A stretch of 64,000 nt of DNA from SABI01 sp028532915 (GTDB lineage Bacteria; Spirochaetota; Spirochaetia; Sphaerochaetales; Sphaerochaetaceae): NCBI GenBank assembly GCA_963677225.1, contig OY781923.1, positions 2,356,001-2,420,000 of the forward strand. Reading direction: 5' to 3'. Each line of letters opens with the position of its first letter. The stretch's first letter is position 1. The notes beneath the pieces are model-generated. The model was not told the DNA's origin. It made no database searches and was given only the letters and a program-made list of their open reading frames with translations. The translations under genes and the position numbers were made by a program. Of this stretch, positions 8,837-17,855 are shown one piece after another.

Positions 8837-8878
8837 TTGACAGATCAGCATTTATTATTCTACAATTCAAATGTTGAA
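8837..8878 (+). promoter_or_regulatory. Promoter and possible operator of the aldolase/TRAP operon
   Basis: TTGACA (8837-8842), an 18-bp spacer and TACAAT (8861-8866) form a good sigma-70-type promoter 43 bp before the aldolase start. Immediately downstream TTCAA-ATG-TTGAA (8866-8878) is a small palindrome where a repressor such as the GntR protein encoded at 9683 could bind. I see nothing else in the 8577-8908 gap, which is AT-rich. Confidence 0.55.
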
Positions 8879-8908
8879 CAATCATACAATAATACAGATG
8901 GAGAACAA

Positions 8909-9679
8909 ATGAATAATCTGAGAAAAAGACTGGAAGAAAATCAGCTCGCTATTGGAACTCATATATCTTTCGATGACCCGGCAATTTCGGAAATGATGGG
9001 TTATGCAGGCTATGATTTTTTATGGATCGATGAAGAGCACACACCTTTAGGCAAACAATCCATTCAAAATCATATTATTGCTGCAAAGGCTGCAGGAACG
9101 GCTTCTATCGTCAGGATTCCCTGGAATGATCAGATTCTAGCCAAATCAGTACTTGAGATGGGACCTGACGGAATAATATTCCCTATGGTGAATACTGCTG
9201 AAGAAGCAAAAGAGGCAATAGCTTCATGCTGCTACCCTCCGGAAGGAATTCGAGGGTTTGGACCGCGGCGAGCTGTAAAATACGGATTTGATGATTCGAT
9301 CGATTATGTTAAGAAAAATGGAGATTTTCTAAAGATTCTCCAGATTGAAACAGCCAAGGCTGTTGCAAATCTTAACGATATCATCAAAGTAAAAGGGATA
9401 GATGCGTTTATCATTGGTCCATGCGATCTGTCATTATCCCTTTCTCTGAATGTTTTTGGAGATAATGTAGACGGATCGTTTCTAAAAACAATCGCGACAG
9501 CGATACAGAAAGCGAAAGATGCACACATACCTATAGGAGTATCAATGGGATCGTATTCAAGTGAGGATATGAAATTCTGGATCGAACAGGGAGTCGATTT
9601 TCTTTCGGTCGGAGGTGATGTTTCGTATCTCAAACAGGGAGCCGTTGATGCAATACAGAATTTCAAGGAATTAAGATAA
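8909..9679 (+). CDS. HpcH/HpaI-family class II aldolase
   Basis: The family cleaves 2-keto-3-deoxy acids (for example 2-dehydro-3-deoxyglucarate or 4-hydroxy-2-oxoheptanedioate) to pyruvate and an aldehyde with a divalent metal. The product is 256 residues, the usual length. Visible family segments are DFLWIDEEHTPLG near residue 35, IVRIPWND, GPDGIIFPMVN, RGFGPRRA, ILQIETAKAV (metal ligand Glu) and IIGPCDLSLSL (metal ligand Asp). The start at 8909 follows GGAGA; the in-frame ATG at 8837 lies inside the promoter. First gene of an operon with a GntR regulator and a TRAP transporter, so it probably degrades the sugar acid that the transporter brings in. Confidence 0.88.
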   Translation: MNNLRKRLEENQLAIGTHISFDDPAISEMMGYAGYDFLWIDEEHTPLGKQSIQNHIIAAKAAGTASIVRIPWNDQILAKSVLEMGPDGIIFPMVNTAEEAKEAIASCCYPPEGIRGFGPRRAVKYGFDDSIDYVKKNGDFLKILQIETAKAVANLNDIIKVKGIDAFIIGPCDLSLSLSLNVFGDNVDGSFLKTIATAIQKAKDAHIPIGVSMGSYSSEDMKFWIEQGVDFLSVGGDVSYLKQGAVDAIQNFKELR

Positions 9680-9682
9680 GTT

Positions 9683-10390
9683 ATGGCAATAAGAAATCTG
9701 AAATTTGAAAAGAAAGCTTTACGTGATTCCATAGCTGACAAGCTGGAGGAGATGATTCTCAACGAAGAAGTGAAGGTTGGCAGCAAGATACCTTCCGAAA
9801 TCGAACTGGCTGCATCATTCGGAGTAAGCCGGAATGTTCTTCGGGAAGCTCTCAACATCCTAAAAGAAAGAGGAATGGTTTCTGGAAAAGCAGGCGATGG
9901 GACCTACATTGTCAAACCGGAACCTATGATTCTGTCCAAAATGGTCGGGAGACTGATCACCTTGAATGACCTGAGTTATGAAAATATCTTCGATGTCCGT
10001 TTATCTCTCGAGGTATTAGGCGCAGGGTTGGCAGCCGAAAATTCGACAGAGGAAGATCTTGTGGAAATGGATACTCTCATTAGCGAGATGGGAGAAAACA
10101 TCAATGATGTTTCTAAGTATATTGAAACTGTTTTCAGGTTACACATTGCTATTGCTGAAGCCTCAAAGAATCTTTTGATCCCCACCATTATGGAGCCTCT
10201 TCATACTGTGCTTCTGAGAATATTCTCAGAAGGATATTCGGTCGATCAGAATGATAAAAACGGTCTTGTTGAAGATCATAGAAAACTCGTCGAGCTGATT
10301 CGTAATAAAGATAAAAGGGGTACGGAAAAGCTGATGAAAGAACACATATTGAATTCAAAAAGGAAGGTTTTTAGAAAAAGTTCTTCATAA
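9683..10390 (+). CDS. GntR-family transcriptional regulator, FadR/FCD subfamily
   Basis: An N-terminal winged helix (about residues 10-75) carries the GntR signature GSKIPSEIELAASFGVSRNVLREALNIL. The C-terminal all-helical FCD domain (about 85-225) contains FRLHIAIAEAS, with His as a probable metal or ligand contact. 235 residues is typical. It begins 4 bp after the aldolase stop and precedes dctP, so it is almost certainly the local sensor of the transported sugar acid and controls this operon, as FCD regulators of hexuronate and gluconate genes do. Confidence 0.92.
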   Translation: MAIRNLKFEKKALRDSIADKLEEMILNEEVKVGSKIPSEIELAASFGVSRNVLREALNILKERGMVSGKAGDGTYIVKPEPMILSKMVGRLITLNDLSYENIFDVRLSLEVLGAGLAAENSTEEDLVEMDTLISEMGENINDVSKYIETVFRLHIAIAEASKNLLIPTIMEPLHTVLLRIFSEGYSVDQNDKNGLVEDHRKLVELIRNKDKRGTEKLMKEHILNSKRKVFRKSSS

Positions 10391-10415
10391 AGAACTAGAA
10401 AATAAGGAGGCTATC

Positions 10416-11426
10416 ATGAAAAAAGGGTTATTGATTATCTTAATGATAATCGGATTCTCATTAATCTTTGCAGCTGGGACTCAGGAAACAGATGAAAAGG
10501 AAAACTTCGTACTCACCTTCTCCTGTGCTTCTGTACCAGGGCAGATTCAGACCAGGGCAATGTACCTGTTCAAGGATGAGATCGAGAAATTGACAGATGG
10601 GCAGATCACTGTGGAAGTCTATCATTCTTCCTCTCTATTTCCACAGGAAGGGGAATTGGATGCCACGATGAGAGGGAATCTCGATATGATGTGGAGTTCG
10701 GTGTTCTATACATCTAACGATTTACCCTACACTTCCATGTTTGCATCAGCTTATATCTTTGAAGACTACAAGCACATGGATAAAGTGATGAACGGAGAAG
10801 TCGGTCAGAAGGTAAACGAAGACATAGTCGATGAATTAGGAGTGAGAATTCTTAAGGCGTTTTATGTAGGGTCAAGAAATCTCTGTCTCCGTGATATCGG
10901 TAGAGAGATCAGAACTCCTCAGGATATGAAAGGAGTGAACCTCAGGATGCCTAACATCCCAGCCTATATTGAAATAGGAAAAGCCCTCGGGTCTAATCCT
11001 ACTCCAATCAGTTTCTCAGAGATCTATACCTCACTGAGCACCGGAGCTATCGACGGACAGGATAATCCGCTACCGACTACCAAGGCCGCAAAATTCTACG
11101 AACCATGTAAATACGTTATACTCACGCACCATGTCATCGAACCTTTAAGTCCTACGATCAACGAAGAAAAATGGCAATCTCTTGGACCTGAACTTCAGGA
11201 AAAGATGATGATTGCACTCGAGACCACAAGGAAAGAAGCAGAAAAATGGACATTGCAGGAAGAAGCTGAATTAGTGGAATTCTTTGAGGATCAAGGCCTA
11301 ACAGTAATCGAACCGGATATAGATGCCTTCGTAGATTATGCCCAAAATTATTACATGGGTCGAAAGGATCTAGTTTCCACTTGGGATATGGACCTATATG
11401 AAATGGTAAAAGCCGCTGCTGAATAA
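10416..11426 (+). CDS. dctP: TRAP transporter substrate-binding protein DctP
   Basis: Periplasmic receptor of a tripartite ATP-independent transporter. It has an N-terminal signal peptide with hydrophobic core LLIILMIIGFSLIFAA and probable cleavage near AAG-TQE. The DctP core motif spans NLRMPNIPAYIEIGKALG and the adjoining PTPISFSEIYTSLSTGAIDG, including the Arg that usually contacts a carboxylate. 336 residues, normal length. The FAAGTQE junction resembles spirochaetal exported proteins. It opens the dctPQM block behind an AGGAGG ribosome-binding site. The aldolase neighbour suggests a sugar-acid or related carboxylate substrate. Confidence 0.93.
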   Translation: MKKGLLIILMIIGFSLIFAAGTQETDEKENFVLTFSCASVPGQIQTRAMYLFKDEIEKLTDGQITVEVYHSSSLFPQEGELDATMRGNLDMMWSSVFYTSNDLPYTSMFASAYIFEDYKHMDKVMNGEVGQKVNEDIVDELGVRILKAFYVGSRNLCLRDIGREIRTPQDMKGVNLRMPNIPAYIEIGKALGSNPTPISFSEIYTSLSTGAIDGQDNPLPTTKAAKFYEPCKYVILTHHVIEPLSPTINEEKWQSLGPELQEKMMIALETTRKEAEKWTLQEEAELVEFFEDQGLTVIEPDIDAFVDYAQNYYMGRKDLVSTWDMDLYEMVKAAAE

Positions 11427-11442
11427 GTAGAAGGAGAAAAGC

Positions 11443-11961
11443 ATGGTCACCTTAAGAAAAATGGGAAAAATCGTAATCAACGTATTTGAAACTTATCTTC
11501 CGATGATTAGCTTTCTGATAATGTTCATTGTATTCATTATTCAGATCTTCTTTCGATATATTCTGCAATCACCATTGAGCTGGACAGTTGAAGTAACTCA
11601 AATCGCCTATATTTGGACCATTTTTCTTGGGGCCTGCTTTGTTGCCAGAAAAAAAGAACATATATGTTTTTCAATAGTATATGATTTATTCTCAGAGAAA
11701 ACCCGCGCAATTCTGACGATTATTGCATCTGGTTTGATCGTTTTCTTTCTGCTTCTTAGCATCCCATCTACTCTGGAATATTTCAAATTTCTGACACGCA
11801 GAAAAACCAATGTTCTGTTCATCCGCTTTCATATCGCTTACTTTCCCTATCTGGTGTTTCTTGCTATGACATGCTCTTATGGTGTCCGGGATATCTTTCA
11901 TGCTGCATCTACCCTGAGACAAATAAAAAACAATCCCAATATAGGAGGCATATCAAAATGA
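11443..11961 (+). CDS. dctQ: TRAP transporter small permease DctQ
   Basis: 172 residues with four hydrophobic segments, the standard DctQ topology. The family signature WTVEVTQIAYIWTIFLGACFVARKKEHI sits around residues 47-74. It bridges the receptor and the large permease. A strong AGGAG precedes the start at 11443. The stop overlaps the dctM start by 4 bp (ATGA), which indicates translational coupling and a 1:1 membrane complex with DctM. Confidence 0.92.
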   Translation: MVTLRKMGKIVINVFETYLPMISFLIMFIVFIIQIFFRYILQSPLSWTVEVTQIAYIWTIFLGACFVARKKEHICFSIVYDLFSEKTRAILTIIASGLIVFFLLLSIPSTLEYFKFLTRRKTNVLFIRFHIAYFPYLVFLAMTCSYGVRDIFHAASTLRQIKNNPNIGGISK

Positions 11962-13244
11962 GTGTCCCATTACTTCTTGTGTTCGTAGTTCTGATAGTCT
12001 CTTTTGTCGTAAAAGTTCCTGTAGCTTTGAGTATGATGGTCTCAGGAATCTTTTATCTACTCATTACGGGTCAGGATATAGGCCTTGCAGCCGAATTGAT
12101 ACTCTCACGGTTATATGCCAGCTACCTGCTGATGGCTGTTCCTTTATTCGTTTTCACCGCAAGCATTTTAAACTCCGGAGCGATAACTGAGAAAATCTTC
12201 AACTTTGCAAGAGTATTGTTCGGCCGATGGAAAGGTGGACTCGGTCATGTAAATGTTTTCGCTTCTCTGATCTTCTCAGGAATGACCGGATCTGCAATCG
12301 CCGATGCTTCAGGTTTGGGACTCATGGAAATTGATGCAATGAGAAAAGAAGGGTACGATGATGGGTTCAGCTGTGCAGTCACAGCATGCTCTGCCACAAT
12401 CGGCCCTATCTTCCCCCCCAGCATTCCTCTTGTGATATACAGCATGCTGTCAGGAGCTTCTGTAGGAGCCCTATTCTGGGCAGGGATGGTTCCTGGTGTG
12501 ATGATTGCAATTGCTTTGATGATCTACATCATGTTCATCGCAAACATCAGAAACTATCCGAGAGGAGAAAAATACAAGTTCAAAGAATTCATCAGCTTTA
12601 CTGCAAAGGCCTTTCCAGCATTATTAACTCCGGTAATACTGCTTACAGGGATTTATACAGGTGTGATGACTCCAACTGAAGCTGGTGCTGTTGCAGCATT
12701 TTATGCATTACTTATTTCGATTCTGATCTACAGGACTGTGGGATTTAAAAGCTTATGGTCGGTAGTCCTTGATACTGTAAAGACTACGGGAACCATAGGA
12801 TTGACTGTAGGCGCAGCGATGTTCTTTTCGTATATCATTACCAATGAGAATGTGTCTGAAAGCGTCGGCGCATTTCTGATCGGATTCGGCGGAAACCGCA
12901 TTATATTCCTGCTTGTCGTTAATATAGTTTTACTGTTACTTGGAATGTTTTTCGATACTTCGACAATTCAATTAATATTGATACCGATTCTAGCTCCGAT
13001 AGCTGAGCAGTTGGGAATTGATCTTATCCATTTTGGAATAATTTTCACATTGAACACAATGATAGGGCTTTCAACTCCTCCGTTCGGAATCCTATTATTT
13101 ATTCTATCTGGGATATCAGGGGAGAAACTCAAAGTTATCATCAAAGAGACGATACCGATGCTAGGTGTAATGTTGATAGTTCTAGGTTTAGTTACCTATA
13201 TTCCTGACATTGTTCTGTTTGCCCCGAGGATGTTTGGATATTAG
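11958..13244 (+). CDS. dctM: TRAP transporter large permease DctM
   Basis: 428 residues with about twelve membrane spans; the ion-coupled transport subunit of the TRAP system. Family motifs are FSGMTGSAIADASGLG, AVTACSATIGPIFPPSIPLVIY and GVMTPTEAGAVAAFYAL. The start at 11958 follows GGAGG and overlaps the dctQ stop; an earlier in-frame start inside dctQ has no ribosome-binding site. Last gene of the aldolase-gntR-dctPQM operon. The following 130 bp hold no clear terminator. Confidence 0.94.
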   Translation: MSVPLLLVFVVLIVSFVVKVPVALSMMVSGIFYLLITGQDIGLAAELILSRLYASYLLMAVPLFVFTASILNSGAITEKIFNFARVLFGRWKGGLGHVNVFASLIFSGMTGSAIADASGLGLMEIDAMRKEGYDDGFSCAVTACSATIGPIFPPSIPLVIYSMLSGASVGALFWAGMVPGVMIAIALMIYIMFIANIRNYPRGEKYKFKEFISFTAKAFPALLTPVILLTGIYTGVMTPTEAGAVAAFYALLISILIYRTVGFKSLWSVVLDTVKTTGTIGLTVGAAMFFSYIITNENVSESVGAFLIGFGGNRIIFLLVVNIVLLLLGMFFDTSTIQLILIPILAPIAEQLGIDLIHFGIIFTLNTMIGLSTPPFGILLFILSGISGEKLKVIIKETIPMLGVMLIVLGLVTYIPDIVLFAPRMFGY

Positions 13245-13376
13245 GAAAAATACTCAAGCATTATCAATAATTCTGATGTAATGTCGCTTTAATCTTACTT
13301 TAACCCAATTGAGTCTTTTATTGCCGGATCATCAACAAATCTTTACAAACCATGCTTTCTGTTGTACACAGGAGGT

Positions 13377-14558
13377 ATGAATACGTTCACAAAAATACTC
13401 GCTGCAATAGGAATACTGTCACTGGCCCTCACGTCTTCTCTTTCTGCCTCTTCGGCCGATGAGAAAGAGATTCTCACCCGAGTGTTCACTCTCGGCCCTG
13501 AACAGGTTGAGTACACACAGCAGTTCTCAGAGGCCGTTTCGCTTACGACGATGGAGCAGATCGTAGAACAGATCACTGATCAAGTCGGGTCCTTCGTATC
13601 AGTCGAAGGGGATGAAAAACCATACACGATGATCTTTGAAGATGGGAAGGTCACCTCGTATATTTCAATAGACAGTCAAAGCAGAGTCGCCGGCATCCAG
13701 TTCACTCAGATCATCTCTACGAAAGAGACTCTGGATGAGGTTATAGAAAAACTGATTGCCATCGAGAAGACCTCTTCCCTCCTGGTCAGAAAGAACGGAG
13801 AGGTGATGTTCTCTCATAACAGCGAGACTTTGATGGCTGTCGGTTCATCGTTCAAACTCGCTGTACTCGCAGCTGTTGAGGATGCCGTCAATGAAGGTTC
13901 ATTACATTGGAATCAGAGTGTCAACCTCAAAGATGAATGGAAGAGCCTTCCTTCAGGAATACTGCAGAGCTGGCCATCGGGTATTTCGTTGACAATAGAG
14001 ACATTGACAGCTCTGATGATCTCTATGAGTGATAATACAGCAACTGATGCACTCATATCGATCGTCGGGAAAAATGATATCGAACGATATCTTCCATGTT
14101 CGGGGCCTCTTCTCACCACAGGGGAGCTTTTCCGTCTCAAAAACCCTGCAAACATCGATCTTCTGAATAGTTTCACAAGAAGTAATGATATGGAAAGAAG
14201 AGCTATTCTGAGATTATTGAAGAGCCGCGAACTGCCTTCACCCGATCTGTTTGCACATGATCCGGTCTCGATCGATGTAGAATGGTTTGTCTCTGCTTCG
14301 ACTCTTGCAGATCTGATCGAAAGAGTCGAACATCTTGATGTCATGACGGTAAATCCCGGAGTTGCGGAAAATGAGCAATGGGAAAGGATTGCATACAAAG
14401 GAGGATCAGAACCGGGGGTCCTCAATCTCACCACCTTCCTCAGAGATTCTGACGAAAACTGTTATACAGTGTCCTATACAGCAAACAATGAGGATTCTCC
14501 CCTGAATGAGAATGAGATCATAATCCTTTATCAGAATCTGCTGAACAAGCTGAAATAA
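13377..14558 (+). CDS. Secreted class A beta-lactamase-like serine hydrolase
   Basis: 393 residues with a signal peptide (TKILAAIGILSLALTSSLSA). An N-terminal region of about 80 residues resembles the small domain found ahead of the hydrolase in ORF12-like proteins (inference). The penicillin-binding fold carries the three active-site elements: S157-S-F-K160, S218-D-N220 and K341-G-G343. The last replaces the KTG or KSG of true beta-lactamases, and the Glu of the omega loop is not evident, so activity on beta-lactams is doubtful; an esterase, peptidase or non-enzymatic role is possible. AGGAGG lies unusually close to the ATG. It stands alone between the TRAP operon and ppk1. Confidence 0.8.
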   Translation: MNTFTKILAAIGILSLALTSSLSASSADEKEILTRVFTLGPEQVEYTQQFSEAVSLTTMEQIVEQITDQVGSFVSVEGDEKPYTMIFEDGKVTSYISIDSQSRVAGIQFTQIISTKETLDEVIEKLIAIEKTSSLLVRKNGEVMFSHNSETLMAVGSSFKLAVLAAVEDAVNEGSLHWNQSVNLKDEWKSLPSGILQSWPSGISLTIETLTALMISMSDNTATDALISIVGKNDIERYLPCSGPLLTTGELFRLKNPANIDLLNSFTRSNDMERRAILRLLKSRELPSPDLFAHDPVSIDVEWFVSASTLADLIERVEHLDVMTVNPGVAENEQWERIAYKGGSEPGVLNLTTFLRDSDENCYTVSYTANNEDSPLNENEIIILYQNLLNKLK

Positions 14559-14687
14559 GGTTCCTCTTCAGGAATCCAGAAACTCACCCAGGTTGCATAT
14601 CATGAACAATAATGATCATTTCGTTCCATAATTTTCCGGAAACTGATTCCCCGGGAATCTCGTTACTATAGTGAAATAGACCGATTT

Positions 14688-14751
14688 TTAACACAATTTT
14701 AACAATCGGCATGGTTTTGAAGGATACAACTGACTTATATTGCTCTATAAT
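14688..14751 (+). promoter_or_regulatory. Direct-repeat (Pho-type) box and -10 element upstream of ppk1
   Basis: TTAACA occurs twice with a 5-bp spacer (14688-14693 and 14699-14704), the 11-bp period of PhoP boxes. A TATAAT -10 follows at 14746-14751 without a good -35, as expected for an activated promoter. Control of polyphosphate synthesis by phosphate starvation would be sensible, but the regulator is not in the window and the call rests on pattern alone. Confidence 0.4.
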
Positions 14752-14796
14752 GATGGAACAATAGTCGGTTTTCGCATTCAGAGAATGGAGATGTAT

Positions 14797-16860
14797 ATGG
14801 GTGGGAGTAAAAGCTACATCAATAGAGAACTTCGATGGCTCAATTTCAACGAGCGGGTTCTTATGACTGCCGAGAACCCCGAGACACCTTTGATGGAACG
14901 GCTCAAGTTCGTCGGCATCTTCTCTTCAAACCTGGATGAGTTCTATGCGGTCAGAGTCGGATCACTTCATCGCAATATCCTTGATCCCTCCTACCAGCCG
15001 AAACGGGGCGAAGAAAATCCGAAAAAGCTTCTGAAGCAGATTTTGAGCGAAGTGAAGAGACTGAACGGAAGAATGGATAAGATCGTTCTCCAGCTCATCA
15101 AGGAACTCAAACAACATAGAATCAATCTGGTGATGGAGACTGAACTCAATGAAGTGCAGAAACAGTATCTTGATAAATTCTTCACAAACAAATTGAGAAA
15201 TCTCCTCTTTCCGGTCCTCCTTGATCCCGACCTTCCGTTCCCCTATCTCAAGCATGTGGCTCTGTATCTTGCCATCCACATGTATGTGGAAGGGAATCCG
15301 AAAGACTGCAGATATGCTCTGATCGAAGTGCCGACTGATATGTTGAGCCGATATATCAGAGTCCCCTCACGCGGGGGATGGAATCATTTCATCTATCTTG
15401 AGGATGTGATCAGACTCAAGCTCAAAGAGATCTTCAAATCATTCCACTATGACACTTATAATGCCTACACGATCAAGATCACCAGAGACGGAGAATATGA
15501 TCTGGCTGATGAAGTAACGCTCAGCCTTTACGAGAAGCTTTCCGCCTCTCTCAAAAAACGGAGTACCGGAGACCCTGTCCGTTTCGTTTACGATAAGAAT
15601 CTTCCCGATGAAATGCTCTCCTATCTGCTCAAGTATGGGAACCTTGCCGACTGCAGGATCATCCTCCCCGGGTCCCGTTACCATAATGCACGTGATATGA
15701 TGCGGTTCCCGAAAATCAGCAATCAAAGTCTCTATTTCACACAACAGCCTCCGCTGCCCCATCATACGCTGAATGCGAACAGGAGCCTGATCGAACAGAT
15801 CGAAGAAAAAGATCATCTGATCTCACTGCCCTATCACCGCTATGATGTGATCATCGATCTCCTCCGGGAGGCCGCATTGGACAGCACTGTTTCTTCAATA
15901 AAAATGACTTTATATAGAGTCCCCGAGAATTCCAACGTCATAAATGCTCTTCGAAATGCCGCAAGAAACGGGAAGAAAGTAACGATCTTCATCGAACTGC
16001 AGGCCCGATTCGATGAGGAAATCAATCTGCACTGGACCGAAAAACTCAGCCATGAAAGAAATATCTTCCTCATAGGCGGAATCGAAGGAAAGAAAGTTCA
16101 CAGCAAACTATGTGTCATTACCAGGTTGAAGGGAAAGAAAGAGAGCCGTCTGGCTATCATCGGAACCGGGAATTTTAATGAGGATACGGCCAGTCTATAC
16201 AGTGATCACCTTCTGCTTACTTCTCACAACAAGATTACCGAAGAGGTCTCCCAGCTGTTCGATCTGCTTGATCAGGGTTTTGCTGAAGTCAAGTTCAAAA
16301 AACTTATCGTCTCTCCTTTCCACACCCGAAAACGGTTTGTCTCCCTCATCAAGAACGAAATGCTCGAAGCGAAGGAAGGAAGAGAGGCCCGGATCGTCCT
16401 TAAACTCAATAATCTGGTCGATCAGAAAATGATCGGACATCTCATCCGTGCCGAAAAGACCGGAGTGAAGATAAGACTGATGGTCAGAGGTATCTGCTCG
16501 ATAGCACTTCAGGATCATCAGAAGAACATCGAGGGCAAAGCCCTGATCGACCGCTACCTCGAACATACGAGAATCATCAAGTTCCACAACAAGGGAGAAC
16601 CTCTCTATTTCATCGGATCAGCCGACTGGATGGAGAGAAACCTTGATAACAGAATAGAGGTCATGGTTCCGGTCTACAGTAAAGAAATACAGCAGGAACT
16701 GGAAGTCTTTCTTCAGAAGCACTGGGATGACACCTATTCATCATTTGACCTGTCGGAAAACTCTTTCAACCGGTCTTTTCAGACCGGACAACCGGATGAG
16801 AAAAGAGCCCAGCAGGATCTGTACCTTCACTACAAGAATCTGGTTGAGGGTAACAGATGA
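14797..16860 (+). CDS. ppk1: Polyphosphate kinase 1
   Basis: Reversibly transfers the gamma phosphate of ATP to polyphosphate. From the ATG at 14797 (GGAG six bases upstream) the protein has 687 residues. Domains follow the Ppk1 order: an N-terminal part with YINRELRWLNFNERVL and SSNLDEFYAVRVG, a middle domain, and two phospholipase D-like C-terminal domains. The autophosphorylated histidine lies in KKVHSKLCV at residue 435, the same position as in E. coli Ppk. A second conserved segment is HNKGEPLYFIGSADWM with NLDNRIEV. The stop overlaps the start of the next gene by 4 bp (ATGA), tying Ppk1 to a CHAD-like protein. Confidence 0.97.
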   Translation: MGGSKSYINRELRWLNFNERVLMTAENPETPLMERLKFVGIFSSNLDEFYAVRVGSLHRNILDPSYQPKRGEENPKKLLKQILSEVKRLNGRMDKIVLQLIKELKQHRINLVMETELNEVQKQYLDKFFTNKLRNLLFPVLLDPDLPFPYLKHVALYLAIHMYVEGNPKDCRYALIEVPTDMLSRYIRVPSRGGWNHFIYLEDVIRLKLKEIFKSFHYDTYNAYTIKITRDGEYDLADEVTLSLYEKLSASLKKRSTGDPVRFVYDKNLPDEMLSYLLKYGNLADCRIILPGSRYHNARDMMRFPKISNQSLYFTQQPPLPHHTLNANRSLIEQIEEKDHLISLPYHRYDVIIDLLREAALDSTVSSIKMTLYRVPENSNVINALRNAARNGKKVTIFIELQARFDEEINLHWTEKLSHERNIFLIGGIEGKKVHSKLCVITRLKGKKESRLAIIGTGNFNEDTASLYSDHLLLTSHNKITEEVSQLFDLLDQGFAEVKFKKLIVSPFHTRKRFVSLIKNEMLEAKEGREARIVLKLNNLVDQKMIGHLIRAEKTGVKIRLMVRGICSIALQDHQKNIEGKALIDRYLEHTRIIKFHNKGEPLYFIGSADWMERNLDNRIEVMVPVYSKEIQQELEVFLQKHWDDTYSSFDLSENSFNRSFQTGQPDEKRAQQDLYLHYKNLVEGNR

Positions 16861-17855
16861 GAAAGGAGGTCGTTATCACAATAACTCTTTTTAAGTTACC
16901 TGATGAGAAAGAATGGGAAAACGCATTTTCTCCATTCAGTGTGGTATGGGACAATTTCTCCGGTGAAGCGGAGCATACATGTTCGGGGTCTCTTCTGGAT
17001 GAAACTTCAGCCCCGGTCGCTGATGCCCATCTCGACGAAACCGGAAAGATACTCAAACTGGATGTACACGAAGGACACCAGCAGCAGGCAGAGCAGTTTC
17101 TCAGCGTTCAGGCCTTCCAGGACTGCTGTATGGGAGAAGCTTCCCGCTTTGCACTTTCCAGAATAAAGATGCTCGAATCGGCCGTATCCGATATTGAAAC
17201 AGTGGAACAGATCAAGAATTTCAGAGATGCTGTGGGTGCGATACGGACTCTTCTCCCACTGATGACTATCGGTTCCGGAAAGAAAAAGAGGTCCGAGTGG
17301 AAAAAACGCCTCAAGAAGATCGAGAAAGTTTCCTCTGATATACTCGATGCCTATGCTCTGGAAGCACTATACAAAGAATATAATCTCGAGCCGACAGGAA
17401 ATAAGACGATAGAAGAAAATACATCAATTCTGAAAGAGGAGATAGACGGACATTTTTATGAAGATCTCAGAGGCCTGGTGTACGGCAGCACATTTTCCAT
17501 CGCCCAGCTCTCAGCAGATACCCTTGTGCGAAAACAGCAGAAGAAATTCTGCGAATCGCTTCACCTCGTTCATTCAGCCAACGACATCAGTGCGATCCAC
17601 AATGTCCTCAAAGAGACCGCACGACTGATATACCTTCAGCAGATGGCCAAACACGAAGCATCGTCTCAATATCTCGAAGTTCACAGCTGCCTGAGGCGCT
17701 GGCATACTCTGGTTCTGTTTCAGGATCTTATTCTCTCTTCCGATTCTCCATCGACAAAACAGCTGCAGGCAGTTGTGAAAGTCGATCTGGAAATCGAGCA
17801 ACTTCTGGAAAGGTTCCGTAAAACGAGTGCAGAAGAATGGGAGGTATGCAGGTGA
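16857..17855 (+). CDS. CHAD-like helical protein coupled to ppk1
   Basis: 332 residues, mainly alpha-helical and charged after about residue 85. Two related halves are visible: IKNFRDAVGAIRTLLPLM with a Lys/Arg-rich helix KKKRSEWKKRLKKI, and SLHLVHSANDISAIHNVLKETARLIYL. This layout fits the CHAD domain, a positively charged four-helix repeat that binds polyphosphate and is often encoded beside ppk. Several of the histidines that give the domain its name are missing, so it is a divergent member. It overlaps ppk1 by 4 bp and the following parA remnant by 4 bp. Identification is by context and helix pattern, not by a decisive motif. Confidence 0.65.
   Translation: MRKEVVITITLFKLPDEKEWENAFSPFSVVWDNFSGEAEHTCSGSLLDETSAPVADAHLDETGKILKLDVHEGHQQQAEQFLSVQAFQDCCMGEASRFALSRIKMLESAVSDIETVEQIKNFRDAVGAIRTLLPLMTIGSGKKKRSEWKKRLKKIEKVSSDILDAYALEALYKEYNLEPTGNKTIEENTSILKEEIDGHFYEDLRGLVYGSTFSIAQLSADTLVRKQQKKFCESLHLVHSANDISAIHNVLKETARLIYLQQMAKHEASSQYLEVHSCLRRWHTLVLFQDLILSSDSPSTKQLQAVVKVDLEIEQLLERFRKTSAEEWEVCR

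Noticed and set aside
13287..13303. CTTTAA-N5-CTTTAA repeat upstream of the serine hydrolase as a Pho box
   Set aside because: It has the 11-bp period, but the repeat unit differs from TTAACA and no promoter fits beside it.
13377..14558. True class A beta-lactamase (resistance gene)
   Set aside because: KGG replaces KTG/KSG and the omega-loop Glu is not evident, so beta-lactam hydrolysis cannot be claimed.
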